The notes under the pieces are model-generated. The model was given only the letters and a program-made list of their open reading frames with translations, did no database searches and had not been told where the DNA came from. Of a stretch of 64,000 nucleotides of DNA, positions 44,355 through 55,102 are shown in pieces. The position numbers and the translations under genes were made by a program. The first letter of the stretch is position 1, and every line of letters begins with the position of its first letter. This stretch comes from Cubamyces lactineus (lineage: Eukaryota > Basidiomycota > Agaricomycetes > Polyporales > Polyporaceae). The stretch covers positions 682,001 through 746,000 of the forward strand of contig JACDTU010000008.1 of NCBI GenBank assembly GCA_022376465.1, written 5' to 3'.

Positions 44355-46573
44355 ATGCATCCCTGGCTCCTGCTGCTGCTCCCTCTGCATGCTCTTGCTA
44401 GCAATGATTGGCCGCGCGGCGTGTCTCCTGAGCTAGCTGCGCGTTATGTTCCTGCTCGGAAAGGCTCCTCGCAAGTCTGGCAATGTCTCGACGGCTCACA
44501 GACTATCGACTGGTCTGCTGTGAACGACGACTTCTGCGACTGTCCTGATGGCAGCGACGAGCCAGGTTGGTGAAAGATGGTTTGTGCAGCAAAGCCCTCG
44601 TCTAATGCAATGCGTTATACAGGCACGAGCGCGTGTCCTAACAACCGCTTCTATTGTGTGAATGAGGGTCACATTGGTTCATTTATACCCAGCTCGAGAG
44701 TGAACGATGGTCTTTGTGGTACGTAAGGTGACTCCGCTATGAAAGTGGATATGAGATGATTGATGTCATCAGAACCCGAGTGTTGTGACGGCTCGGATGA
44801 GGCCCCTGGTGTGTGCCCGAACGTCTGCAAGGAGGTCGGGGAGGCGTATCGGGAACGCGTCAAAGCAGAGCAGAAGCTGCGGAAGACAGTATGTACTCCG
44901 CGATCATTGCGCGTGCCTTACTCTGACCGCTGCTTCAGGGCTCCAAAATACGCTCGACATACATAGCATTCGCTCAGAAGGAGAAGAAGCGTCTTGAGCA
45001 GGAGCTCGCTCAGACGGAGCAGGAAATCGCTGTTCGTGAGAAGGAGGTTGCTCGTCTCAAGGGTAAGCGTTCTTGCAGGTGTCTCAGGTCGTTATTAAGT
45101 CGTATTCTCGTCGCAATGCAGATCTTGTCGAACACACCGAGTCTCTGTCCGCTGCCGCGCTGGAAGTCAGAAAGCAGTCCCGTGAGCAGATACCGTGCAC
45201 TTCCTCTTCTAGTCTCGAGACGCTCATCGAAGCGTTCAGCCCTGTACCAATCTCTCATGACGCACGTAACCGCGCTCAAGTCCCTTCAACGCGAGTACAA
45301 GAAGCACCTCGAACGCGAACAGGCGCTCGGCGACATCCTCGACAACTTGCGCACCGGCTACAACCCCAACTATCAGGATATGGCTGTGCTCGAGGCCGTT
45401 CGTGGCTGGGAGCATCTTGCTGGCCTGCCGCATATCAACGATGTCGCAAAGGACGATGAGAGTGCTGAGGAAGGCTCTGACGAGGACACCGAGGAGGAGG
45501 AAGAGGAGGCTGATGACGGCCTGTGGTCCGAAGTACAACTTGAGCATCAGCTTGACGAGTTACTTCGCACGGACTATGATGCTCTCCTCATCGAACACGA
45601 CAAGCATGTCGGCACACCTGCTTCCCCGACTTCCATCTGTACGCCACTTCCACCCCTGGATTATGATCTAGATGCTGACCGGCTACATTCAGTGTACAAC
45701 CTTTCGGCGTACCTTCCTGACGCCCTGGTCCCTCAATTCGAAGCCCTTCGCGATCAATTTGTCTCCTGGCTCGAAACCATTGGTCTCGCCAAGGCTTCAC
45801 CCGATACTTCTGCTGGTACGTGTCATTCCGCGACATGATTACACTATACTCACGATGCGACTATAGACACTTCGCGTCTCCAGAAGACCCTGAGTGACGC
45901 GGAGCACAGCCTCGGCCTGACCCGCAAGGAGAAGGAAGACAAGGAGAAGGAACTTCAGCGTCTCTTCGATCCCGAGTGGTACGGTGCGGAGGGCGAGTGG
46001 AAGAAGCTCCACGGCACCTGTCTTGACAAGGAAGTCGGCGAGTGCGTATTCTCTCATGCCCTAATCCCACATATAGTCGCTGATGGCACTCCGACCGTTT
46101 CTCAGCTACATCTACGAGGTTTGCCTCTTCGACGAAGCACGCCAGAAGCCGGTCAGAGGCGGATCCACATTCAGCCTCGGGTACGTCTCTGCTCCTAGAC
46201 CTATCAGCTTGGTAGCCAACACTTCTACAGACACTTCGAGGGTTGGAACAATGCCGCGGGCGTCGAGAAGGGTTCTCCAGAGTTCTATCGCAGACAGCGC
46301 TACTCGCGCGGTGCTAAGTGCTGGAATGGGCCCCAGCGTAGCGTCACGGTACGTCATGTCATGCTCCATCCCGCTGCATCAGCGTGTGCGCTTTGTAAGG
46401 ATATTGATGAGCCTTTATCATCACAGCTCGATATGTCGTGTGGTACGGAGAACGCGCTCCTTTCCGTTGCAGAGCCGGAGAAGTGCGAGTACGAGTTCAA
46501 GATCACCTCGCCTGCGCTGTGCTTGCCGCTGTCCGCAGCTGAGGAGAAAGGGTATAGGAAGGAGGAGCTCTAA
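44355..46573 (+). CDS. Glucosidase II beta subunit (PRKCSH/Gtb1-like)
   Basis: Regulatory subunit of ER glucosidase II, which trims glucose from N-glycans during glycoprotein folding. The 547-residue model has exons 44355-44565, 44623-44718, 44773-44888, 44939-45062, 45122-45181, 45240-45638, 45693-45815, 45867-46041, 46106-46180, 46231-46348 and 46427-46573. A signal peptide ([16 protein letters not shown]) is followed by two LDLa-like cysteine/acid repeats ([14 protein letters not shown] and [13 protein letters not shown]). A coiled coil comes next ([20 protein letters not shown]), then [20 protein letters not shown] and an acidic tract. The C-terminal MRH lectin domain begins [15 protein letters not shown] and includes [37 protein letters not shown] and SPALCLPL. 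It ends KEEL, a plausible variant of the KDEL/HDEL ER-retrieval signal. Confidence 0.94.
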
Positions 46574-47579
46574 TGACTTGTAGATCCGGATACCTTGAGC
46601 TCTAATATTATTCTCTGACTTGCAGTACAGTCCTTGGATTTGTGAGTGGTGTAGATATTGTGCAGTTAGTCTTGATGATTGGGCCTAGAATCACTGACCA
46701 TCGGTGGCTGGAACCTCTGTGTGTGTAGGGCAGTGGTGAGGATGCCTATATGGACTGACAGGACAATGAGATAGTGATCTAGACAAGTGAGTGATCTATG
46801 CTCTTTGTACTCAGAGGGTTGAGGAGTGTCTACACTTGCACAATTGTGTAGAACCGTCCATGGTTGGTGCACTACTACTCCAGCCTGGGAACATACATTT
46901 TGTGCTAATTTAGTAATGATTCACTAGATGCAGATACTCTATAACAGGGCTCATTTTATATGCTATGTACCCACCTATGTCATGCTGAGAAGCTGTGAAT
47001 CAGTGGTAAAGCATGGAAAATGGGTCTCAAGCAAGGGTTATGGACAATTACAGTATAGCAGAGTCCAAGGATGATTGAGGAACATGAAAAGGGGCCATGA
47101 GTTACTTGATCCATATTTAGAGTAGACAGGTTCATGTGACCTGATGGTCCTTGATTGCTTACTCATGCACTCCCATTGACACTTCATACTAGCCAATCAT
47201 ATTACAGTGATTGCTAACGTCAAGGTTGCTATTAGGTGATTGTGCCAACAATATCAACAGCCATCAACAATTGCATGCAGTAGTAAACACTGTATATATA
47301 AGTGGTGCTTCTCACATCAATCCCTTCCCCAAACACCCATTGTCTGAGATAACATCTCACTGTCAGGTATGTGGCCCAGCCCTCTATCATCAGAATTACA
47401 GCTGTTGGCATTCAACATATTCTTACATTTTCAATGGACAGCAACAAAGCAGTGCAGTTCTGTCAACTAGAGCAATTAAGTCATTGAATCAGTCTGCAAA
47501 ATCAAGGTCAGTAGACATTACTCTTCTCACCATGCAAGATACTGAATAAATCTATTACCATGATCTCAACACCACTGTC
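46574..47579. other. AT-rich block with promoter-like sequence (possible relic of an inserted element)
   Basis: From about 46,600 base composition shifts to visibly AT-richer DNA and stays so to about 48,085. There is no long ORF in this first kilobase. Near 47,293 a TATATATAAG box is followed by CACATCAATCCCTTCCCC and then a consensus donor (CAGGTATGTG at 47,364). It looks like promoter, transcription start and 5' leader of the gene at 47,580. It could be a solo-LTR-like relic, but no matching second LTR, primer-binding site or terminal repeat was identified. Confidence 0.45.
47293..47302 (+). promoter_or_regulatory. TATA box in the AT-rich block
   Basis: TATATATAAG lies about 290 bases before the ATG at 47580 and about 70 bases before a consensus splice donor. 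Together these suggest a spliced 5' leader. Confidence 0.5.
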
Positions 47580-48814
47580 ATGTATTTCAATTCACCCAGC
47601 TCTGTTGTCAACCTCAAACCCTTCTTACCATCATCTACTCACTATCACACAAGTCTCCACTCAGCTCATTCACAGTCCACCCATATGCCTCTCACCACCT
47701 TCCAACACTCTTTGGACTCTGATGTTGACTTGGGGCTACCATCCTGGACAACACTCTCCACTGGGGGCACCTCAGAAGAGGATGACTCTCAGCTCCCAGA
47801 TTCTCGTGACACCACTCCTGACCCAGTTGATAAGCTCAAGGACAATTATGAGCAAGCAACAGGGCAGGCTGACCATAGCCCCAGTGGAGTCAGGCCATAC
47901 TACCTCAACAACCATGCCATCAAAGAACACAAGGCGGGAACCAACCAAACTACTAACCCACGCAAGAGGACTATCTCCCATCTGGAACAGTGGAGCAACA
48001 AGACAGCAGCACCCCAGGCACCTAGATTTGTGAAGAGAAAAGGTAAGTTGTCTTGAAACATGCAAGTACAGCAATGCACTGACATCAGTAGCCCAATCCT
48101 CCAATGCGCCCAGTGGCAATCCTGCTGGTGGTCCCCTTGATCGGTCTGGCATTACTACGCCAACTTCGAGCACAGCGCCAACTGGCTCAACGAGCGCTCT
48201 GCCGCGCCCACAACGCAAAGCAAAGTTGCTGCGGCCGATCACGGAAGACTCGGACAGGACGGAATGGGAGCGCGTAGACCGACTTCTACAGACGCACGTT
48301 GCCCCTGCGGTAGTTCTGCCGCAGTACGCCCCATCTGCCCGATTGCACGAACCCAAGAACGGCGCCCATGGCATGATGCACGTTGCGCTGCAGCTCCGGC
48401 AGGGCGTCAAAGGGAAGGCCCGTGCAAAGCCTATGTGGACGGAGCCATCGTGGTCGAACGTGGGCGAGTTCAAAGAGCGGTTGGACAGAATGTTCGGGAG
48501 AGGGGACATCACCGGAGGGCAGGGTAGGGCCCCGAAGAACGTAAGCATGGACGTGCGCCCGCCACACAGGGACGTGGCACAAGTGAAACGGCACACTGAC
48601 TGTAGTCTCTTCTCATCTTCGATAGGCAAAGAGGTTGTCGGTCATTGAATCCGGCGGAGTCCGGCTTGTAGACGAAGAGGAACCGCGACCTTACACATTG
48701 GAGGAGGCGGAGACGGCTGATGAAGATACAGATAGGGCGCCTCGGAGCACCCGTCGGGCTAGGCTTGAGAGAACCGACATCCGAAAGGTGGATCCGCGCA
48801 TTCGAATGTCATGA
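47580..48814 (+). CDS. Unrecognised protein encoded by a compositionally chimeric gene
   Basis: Not recognised. The proposed exons 47580-48042, 48089-48540 and 48626-48814 give 367 residues. Splice signals are good (gtaagt...catcag, gtaagc...gatag) and every phase fits. Exon 1 lies in AT-rich DNA and encodes a Ser/Thr/His-rich segment, then PLTTFQHSLDSDVDLGLPSW and an acidic stretch. Exons 2 and 3 are GC-rich like the rest of the window and encode a basic SALPRPQRKAKLLRPITEDS, then EWERVDRLLQTHVAPAVVLP, WTEPSWSNVGEFKERLDRMF and an acidic/basic tail ending DPRIRMS. No signal peptide, membrane helix or known domain is visible. A start at the in-frame ATG 47685 is possible. The composition break falls almost exactly at the intron, so the gene may be a fusion of inserted and resident DNA. 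It could also be a non-functional chance model. Confidence 0.45.
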
Positions 48815-49322
48815 GACACTGTAGATCGTACCGATTGGAATACAGGACTTGCAGGGTATCCGTTCGTGTGCATGCTCTGGGAGCACCAGCAGGCACGTAG
48901 CGCAAGTGGTACGAGGATCTGCGATTCATAACTCTCCTGAGTGTCCTCTATCCGCGAAGTTTCATCTTCAGCAGCCAATCTAGAGAGATGCTTTGGGCAT
49001 GTACACGAAGCGCAGCTCAGGAGTGTGTTTAGGAGGAAGCGGAGGATGTGCTTGCGTGGTAAAACGGACTGTTCGAGACACAGAGACATGTATTCCAGCA
49101 GCCGGAGCAGAGGCAACGTGCGAGAAAGACTGAGAACGGGCGATGAGAGGTGACAAAGGCCCTGCGTGATGTGTCACGGTTTCTGGTGACAGGCAAGTGT
49201 CACGACAGCGCCCCGAGGAGTTGCAGTCTTGTTTTTTCCTGTCATCACCACGAACATCGAGCTCGCGCTTTCCGTCATCGTTGCAGGCGACGCACTCGAT
49301 CATATCACGCCCTTCTCCAGTT
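48815..49322. other. Spacer before the Pho80-like cyclin
   Basis: About 0.5 kb, presumed 3' flank and cyclin promoter. The cyclin frame is open upstream to 49,197 but has no ATG there. Confidence 0.35.
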
Positions 49323-50841
49323 ATGCTTGCCCTGGCCCCTCATCCAATGCACACTCCCGTAGATGTCCCCCATAGGACCCAACCACCCACTCCGAGCTCG
49401 TCGACACGACCTCCATACCGCAAAGTCACACCTTCTCACTCATCCTCGTCTTCCTCGAGCCATTCAGCTCACCCATCGCACTATGCTTCACGGTCTGCTC
49501 CCTTGGAGCCTGCTCACGAGCCGCGTCGCACGACGCCACAGCGGACGCCCTCGTTTGTCTCTGCCCACACGTCTGTCTACGACGGCCATGAAGACGATCC
49601 CTCGACGCCACCAGGCTCAGAGTCTGAAGACAACGAGCCTGAGCCAGCTGTGAGACCCTCACCAGCACCGGTGGATATCCACGCATACGATTCTAGCACC
49701 CTCCTCCGTCTCCTTGCATCAGCGCTGTCGGAGATCGCTTCCATGAACACAGACCGCGACCATTCCGAACCTTACATGACGTCCTCCGTTCATTCACAGT
49801 CGACTGCCTCCGAACCTCACCCTCCCATATGGCGGACACTGACCTCCGCATCCCGCCATGCCCTTTCTACCACCTCTTCTCTCGCCTTTCACGCTCGTAA
49901 CGTGCCAACTATAGCGCTTGAGGCATACCTCACGCGCATCCAGAAGTATTGCCCTGCGAGCAATGAGGTCTTTTTGTCGCTCCTTGTGTACTTCGACCGG
50001 ATGATGAAGCTGGCGAAGGAGACGTGTGGGAAGGTCTTTGCCATTGACATGTACAATGTGCATCGGCTCGTCATCGCCGGTGTCACGGTGGCAAGCAAGT
50101 TCTTCAGTGACGTCTTCTACACCAATTCGCGGTACGCGAAGGTTAGTATGATCATATGGCTTGCGCTCGATTCGATTTGCTGATAGGTCGCCGTAGGTCG
50201 GTGGACTGCCATTGACTGAGCTCAATCAGCTCGAGCTCCAGTTCTTGCTCCTAAACGACTTCCACTTGATGATCTCTCAAGAAGAGATGCAGTTTTACGC
50301 GAGCAAACTTGCCCAGCAATCTCAGATACCCTCCGGCGTTTCCCTGGTCCCCTTCCTCCCCGATTCTCCTCCCTCTGCCGTACATGACGCACATCGGTCG
50401 CCTGTCGGTCCGCTCAAGTACTTCACCGCGCTGGACGGATATATCATGCACATTCAATCGCGATCGCGCCCCTTGCACCCAATATCCCAACCTCATAACC
50501 ACTCCCATTCGCCTGCCCCTCCATCACATTCTCGCCACCAGTCAGATTCCCGTCGATCAACGAGTGTTCACTCCATATCGACAACAGAGTCTGCCACCGA
50601 TTGCGACACGGAAACGGACGTCGACGGCTCTACAGACGATGAGCCGACGATACGGGCGCCACACTCGTCGGCTTCCTCGGAGACGATGAGTTTGCACTCC
50701 GCTACCAGCGGAGACGCCGAATCCATATACGAGGACGGTCGAAGCGAGATGGGCGAGGAACCTCGCTCTCGCCCCCATTCTCATTTGCACGCGAACGGGA
50801 TCCGGGGAGAGTACCATCACCGAGACATGATGAGCCCCTAG
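49323..50841 (+). CDS. Pho80-like cyclin
   Basis: Cyclin of the Pho80/Pcl6-7 group, the regulatory partner of a Pho85-type CDK in phosphate and carbon signalling. Exons 49323-50141 and 50197-50841 encode 487 residues. A long Ser/Pro-rich N terminus precedes the cyclin fold: PTIALEAYLTRIQKYCPASN, EVFLSLLVYFDRMMKLAKET, HRLVIAGVTVASKFFSDVFY, TNSRYAKVGGLPLTELNQLE and LQFLLLNDFHLMISQEEM. The KFFSD-FYTNSRYAKVGG motif is diagnostic of Pho80. The tail is Ser/His/Pro-rich and acidic, including SISTTESATDCDTETDVDG. The second candidate acceptor (TGATAG at 50,181-50,186) would break the VGGLPL motif, so the acceptor ending 50,196 is used. Confidence 0.92.
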
Positions 50842-51393
50842 AGGGGGCCCGTAGACCGCCGCGCCCTGGCGCGCCTGCAGCTAGACGTCCGCTCCGCGCC
50901 CCCGTAGACTCGCTCGGCGGACTGGTTGGCGTTCCTGGGTTACGATAGGTGTGTTCCTCATTTACTTGTCGTTTGTCAATATGTTACTGTAGTAAGTGTA
51001 CTGGACTTCACTGCTTCTCCATCAGCGTCACGACCATCCTGTATATACACACAGCGTAATCATGTGTCAGGGTTCCTCTATGACTTTCGTTGCTACATTG
51101 TACAGTCCTGTCTTCAAAGTCAATGCATCCGTATTTTATTAGCCAACATGGTACCTCCATCGGCGCTTGATTGACATCTCGCCGTCCATTACTCCGAAGT
51201 CCGTGTACTTTGTGCAACCGTCAACATTGCATGGGTCTGCATACAACTCATAAAGCTAAGTAATGCTTTGATAGGTGCAACAAAAGAAAGCATTGCCACT
51301 CATGCCCCTCCGCGTATGTGATGGAAAAGCGTGGAGAGGAGTGCTTGACGGGAAGACTCCGTATACCGAAAACACACGGCGATAACATAGCAA
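50842..51393. other. Convergent spacer
   Basis: About 0.55 kb between two convergent 3' ends. No gene was seen. Confidence 0.4.
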
Positions 51394-52343
51394 TCACCGT
51401 GCGTACTCACTTTGTACACCGGTGACGAGATTTGCCAGACGACTGTCGTTAAGGCTATTCATGGGAATCCTTGCTCGTAGCGCAATAGCTTGACGTTCCA
51501 ACGAGTTTGCTACCTCGGCAATTTGAGCTGGATGGCGGATCAGTCTGCTCGTCCCATGCGCTCGTGACAGCGTCCGGGCCACGCACCGGCAGCTTCTGGG
51601 TCAGTGATAGGAAGCATCTCTACATCTGCGGGCTCGTTCATCGCGTCTGCCGTCGTATTGATTGTAGGCCCAGGGGAGCTTGCAACTTCAGCCAAGGCTC
51701 TCCTGAGGTTGTCTGCTTGCAGCCGTTTGGTAGTTGTCTGTGAATGACCCCACTTTAGATACGACCACGCAGAAGCTCAGTGTTCAATAATGACCACTTA
51801 CTGCCAGATCGTCTCGAAACGCCTTGATATCCTTACGAGCGCTGCTGATCAGGCCGTTCACTTCGCTCCATGGGTTGTATGCATCCTTCCATGAAGAGAT
51901 TTGATACTCCACTTTCAAGTCCTTCAAGATGGCCTCGAACCTGATTAAACGCCGTTATGATATCTAGACATCGCATGCAAAGCGACTCACTTTTCGACAC
52001 GTTTTAGAGTGGCTTTCGTTTCTTCCGGTCGTTCTCCTTCAAAGTGGTCTTGCTCTTGACTTTGCATATCTTGTAGCAATTCCTTCCATTCACGTAGGAT
52101 CCGCGACATCTCTCGGAAGCGGTAGTCTCCCAGCAAACGGTTAACGTAGACAGCTCCGAGCACCGAACAGGCAGTGCCCAGAATTTGCACGAAATCCAGG
52201 ACATTGTCGGTCAGGCTGACTGCATCCAGTGGCCCTATATTTGAGCGCGCCGATAGAAAGTTGGATGTGCAGTCAGGGCCCATGGCTGAAAATCACGTTG
52301 ATTCAGTGCACACGAAGTGAGAGGGGGTCCACGTACTATTCAT
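51394..52343 (-). CDS. Unrecognised small helical protein
   Basis: Not recognised. The five-exon model gives 241 residues: 52343-52337, 52285-51991, 51940-51802, 51737-51587, 51527-51394, with consistent phases. The first coding exon is only seven bases (ATGAATA). A model starting at the ATG at 52283 would lose just three residues. The N-terminal part has one clearly hydrophobic helix (VLDFVQILGTACSVLGAVYV), then a charged helical region (REMSRILREWKELLQDMQSQ) and ILKDLKVEYQISSWKDAYNP. This pattern recalls the N-terminal helical segments that many agaricomycete signalling proteins carry, but the rest of such proteins is absent. The last part is a short charged helix ending VQSEYAR. An apparent donor near the end could extend the gene. 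Moderate confidence that it is a gene; function unknown. Confidence 0.5.
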
Positions 52344-52680
52344 CGTTTGCTGGGCGCGGTTTGGAGTGGGGGTAGGAGTAGGAGTCAGGGAATAAGGAGC
52401 AAGACTTTATGTCCGGCCTGCGGAGGGAAGGGAACGATCACCAAGGTGCACGACACCATAGTTCCGCTCACAACGTATTTATCCAACTGCGCTTATCAGT
52501 GGGTTACTCCAGCACGCATGTGGGGCACTTCATGCGACAACCGTCGCATAGCTCCAGGACAAGGATGTAACACCGACCTAGGCATTCTGCCAAGGTAATG
52601 TTCTGGGGGAGCACAGTAGTGAGAGTGGCGGTCCGTCGCGGACATAGGATGCGGACTTGTATTATCATAATACAATGCCA
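52344..52680. other. Upstream region of the small helical protein gene
   Basis: Probable promoter of the minus-strand gene. Nothing else was recognised. Confidence 0.3.
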
Positions 52681-53272
52681 CTAGGGTTCGGTAAATAAAT
52701 CCCCGAGGACTTCTTTACATTTGTAACTTACACGGCGGGCCCAAAGCCTTTTTTAACGCGTGTTATTAACAGTTTCTTACATGTAGGCGCCCGTTAGGCG
52801 CCGAATCTTGGTGGCTTCGAAAACTCCCCTAGTGATCCATTGTGGTACGTGTGTCGAAGGCATTACTAGCTAAGAGGCATGGAAACCTCAACCTCGCGCT
52901 CCTGTTGGCACTGGTTGGTGGGCAAGAGGATGATAAGTAGTCGTCGCACTGTATCGGGCGCTTAAATCCTCATTGACGCCCACCTGGAAACTCTCAATAA
53001 GAGGATACATGCCAGTGAGCCACCGAGCCCTGCAGCAGCGGCTGCCCCGGTGATGAAGTTTCGAAGCCTGGAGTGTGCCATAGGTGTCATTGGCTCTAAA
53101 TACAACGGTAATTATGCCTCTGTGGCTCGCTCAGCCACCAATGGCCCTCATACTTTTAAACATCGTATAAAATGCTCTCCGTAGACCCCATGTAAGTTAC
53201 ATGTTATTCACATGTTATTAACACGATTTATATACGATGTATATTAATCGCGACTTTCTTACCGAACCCTAA
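52681..53272. mobile_element. MITE-like element with short imperfect inverted repeats and ATGCCA duplication
   Basis: CTAGGGTTCGGTAA at the left end is mirrored by TTACCGAACCCTAA at the right end, differing at one base. Both ends are flanked by ATGCCA (52675-52680 and 53273-53278), a likely 6-7 bp target duplication. Further inward, a TAACTTACA stretch and a GTGTTATTAAC stretch are also roughly mirrored, which extends the imperfect inverted repeat. The 592-bp interior is AT-rich at its edges and has no transposase ORF. Confidence 0.68.
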
Positions 53273-53742
53273 ATGCCACCATCCCTTCCCGAAGGCTAAC
53301 CGGCTAACGCTTCAGGCAGTCTCCCATGCGCCCGCAACGTATTACGTCGAAGGAACAGCTGTCTGATGAGAAAGAGCGACAGATGTCATGAAAAGGATAC
53401 CGACCTAGTACGGCAGGCACCAGTTCAGTACAAGGGTATGTGTTGTGCAACTGGCGTACCATGACTACCGACGTACACCTGCACAAGGTTGCACACTTTT
53501 CGAGGCTGTGAGTTGTGGGCGCACGTTGGTTCAGTGGCTTGTACTCCGACTAGATTACTTCAGATTCCGCGGCTATAAAGTGAAAGCGTTTGAATAGATG
53601 TAGAATCGGGGTTTGAACCTAAGGTACCGTGTCACCAGGCCCGATGTCTCCTCGCGCTCACCGACCGTGGCTGTCAGATACTAATGTATGTCTTGTCTGC
53701 AATCGTTCCTCAACGCTGACTCGTGCTGCCTCGCACCCTCGA
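53273..53742. other. Promoter region of the kinase-like gene
   Basis: About 0.45 kb without a gene. The kinase frame is open upstream to 53,629 and includes another ATG at 53,644, so a longer N terminus is possible. Confidence 0.35.
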
Positions 53743-55102
53743 ATGTCCCAACCAACTGCCGGACAAGAGCGACAGAATTTGCGTGGCGATGTTTTTGCTG
53801 AGCTCTCTCAGTCAGAGGTAGAATGGCAAGAACGACAACCCTTTCTTGAGTCCCATGGCTACATGCTACGTCCACGATATCGCCCTGGATGGATACCATC
53901 GTGGTGGAGGAACCCGGGTCAACGAGCCATCACAGCTGAGGACCGGCTCAGTGATCGGGTGCGTGCTGACGGTTCGTTCGACGCGTCTCGTATATGATGT
54001 TGCTGACTGCATGTCGTTAGGCTTGGAGGCCCCACATCATGGATGCCAGAAGGATGTCGGACGGCAAACTCGTGCTAATCAAAATGATACACACTGGCTC
54101 TCCGGAGCAAACTATTGCAACCTATCTTTCGTCGCCAGAATTGCGCCAAGACCCCCGCAACCACTGCGTCCCCATTCTCGACGTCATACATCATCCGGAC
54201 AATCCGGATACCTCGTATTTGATAATGCCGTATCTACGAAAATTGGACGACCCCGAATTCGAGTCGATAGATGAAATAATGGACTTTGGTGAACAAGTGC
54301 TAGAGGTGAATCGATTGCTTGCGGTCTAATCGCGCCATGGCTGACTGCTGCTTTGACAGGGCCTCGTTTTCTTGCATGACCACGGTGTGGCTCACCGGTG
54401 AGTACAGTCGACTTGTATGGGTATTCGTCACTATACAGTTTCCCAGGGATTGTGCCTATCAGAATGTCATGCTGGACGCCGAGGCCATGTATCCGGAAGG
54501 CTTTCACCCCATGGCAGACGACTGTCTCCCGGACAAGGTCACAACGTTTGCACCATATATATCGCGTAGCCAGGCGCACGCAGTCTACTACTTCATTGAC
54601 TTCGGTATATCATCTCGTTTCGAACCAGATGACACCCAAAGGCTTGTACTGGGATCCGATGGTCTCGACCAAGAAGTACCCGAGTTGTCGGACACGATCG
54701 CCTACGATCCGTTCAAGGTTGATATTTTCATCATGGGCAATATGTTCCTGAAGACCCTGCTACAGGTGAGTGGGCAGACTGGCGTTGTTACCTCGAAGCT
54801 GACAGACCGCGTAGAAATATTCGAACATGGACATGATCATACCCTTAGTCCGTCAAATGCGTCAGCATGACCCAAATCGCCGCCCGAGTGCTGTCGAAGC
54901 GCTGCGACACTGGAAAGTCATTAGGCGCCACATGTGGCGTCTGCAACGCTTCTGGAGGCCTCGTCTACGTGAAGAATCTATTTGCGCGAGAGTCATCAAC
55001 GATTCTCTCTCTCTAGTATGTCGTTCACCTTATGACATGATCGCTCCTATTGTCCTAATCGTTGTCGGACAGTGCCGTGTGTTATATACCACATTACCGT
55101 GA
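53743..55102 (+). CDS. Agaricomycete protein-kinase-like protein with altered HRD loop
   Basis: Protein kinase fold of a family widespread in mushroom genomes, 381 residues. Exons: 53743-53958, 54021-54305, 54360-54397, 54447-54765, 54815-55102. The N terminus has the family signature EVEWQERQPFLESHGYMLRP followed by RYRPGWIPSWW. The beta-3 lysine is Lys93 (LVLIKMIH). The catalytic loop is AHRDCAYQN (His179-Arg-Asp181 ... Asn186), so Asp and the metal-binding Asn are kept, but the usual lysine two residues after Asp is alanine. The DFG motif is intact (YFIDFGIS, Asp231). ILGSD-type activation segments are short. The C terminus after QRFWRP adds a hydrophobic stretch (APIVLIVVGQCRVLYTTLP) that might be a membrane anchor. 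The frame is intact. Activity as a kinase is uncertain; the fold assignment is firm. Confidence 0.8.

Noticed and set aside
50181..50196. Upstream acceptor TGATAG for exon 2 of the Pho80-like cyclin
   Set aside because: It shifts the frame away from the conserved VGGLPLTELN motif; the acceptor ending at 50196 keeps it.
53510..53640. Possible tRNA gene (GGTTTGAACC resembles a B box)
   Set aside because: No matching A box at the right distance, no acceptor stem and no anticodon arm could be paired.
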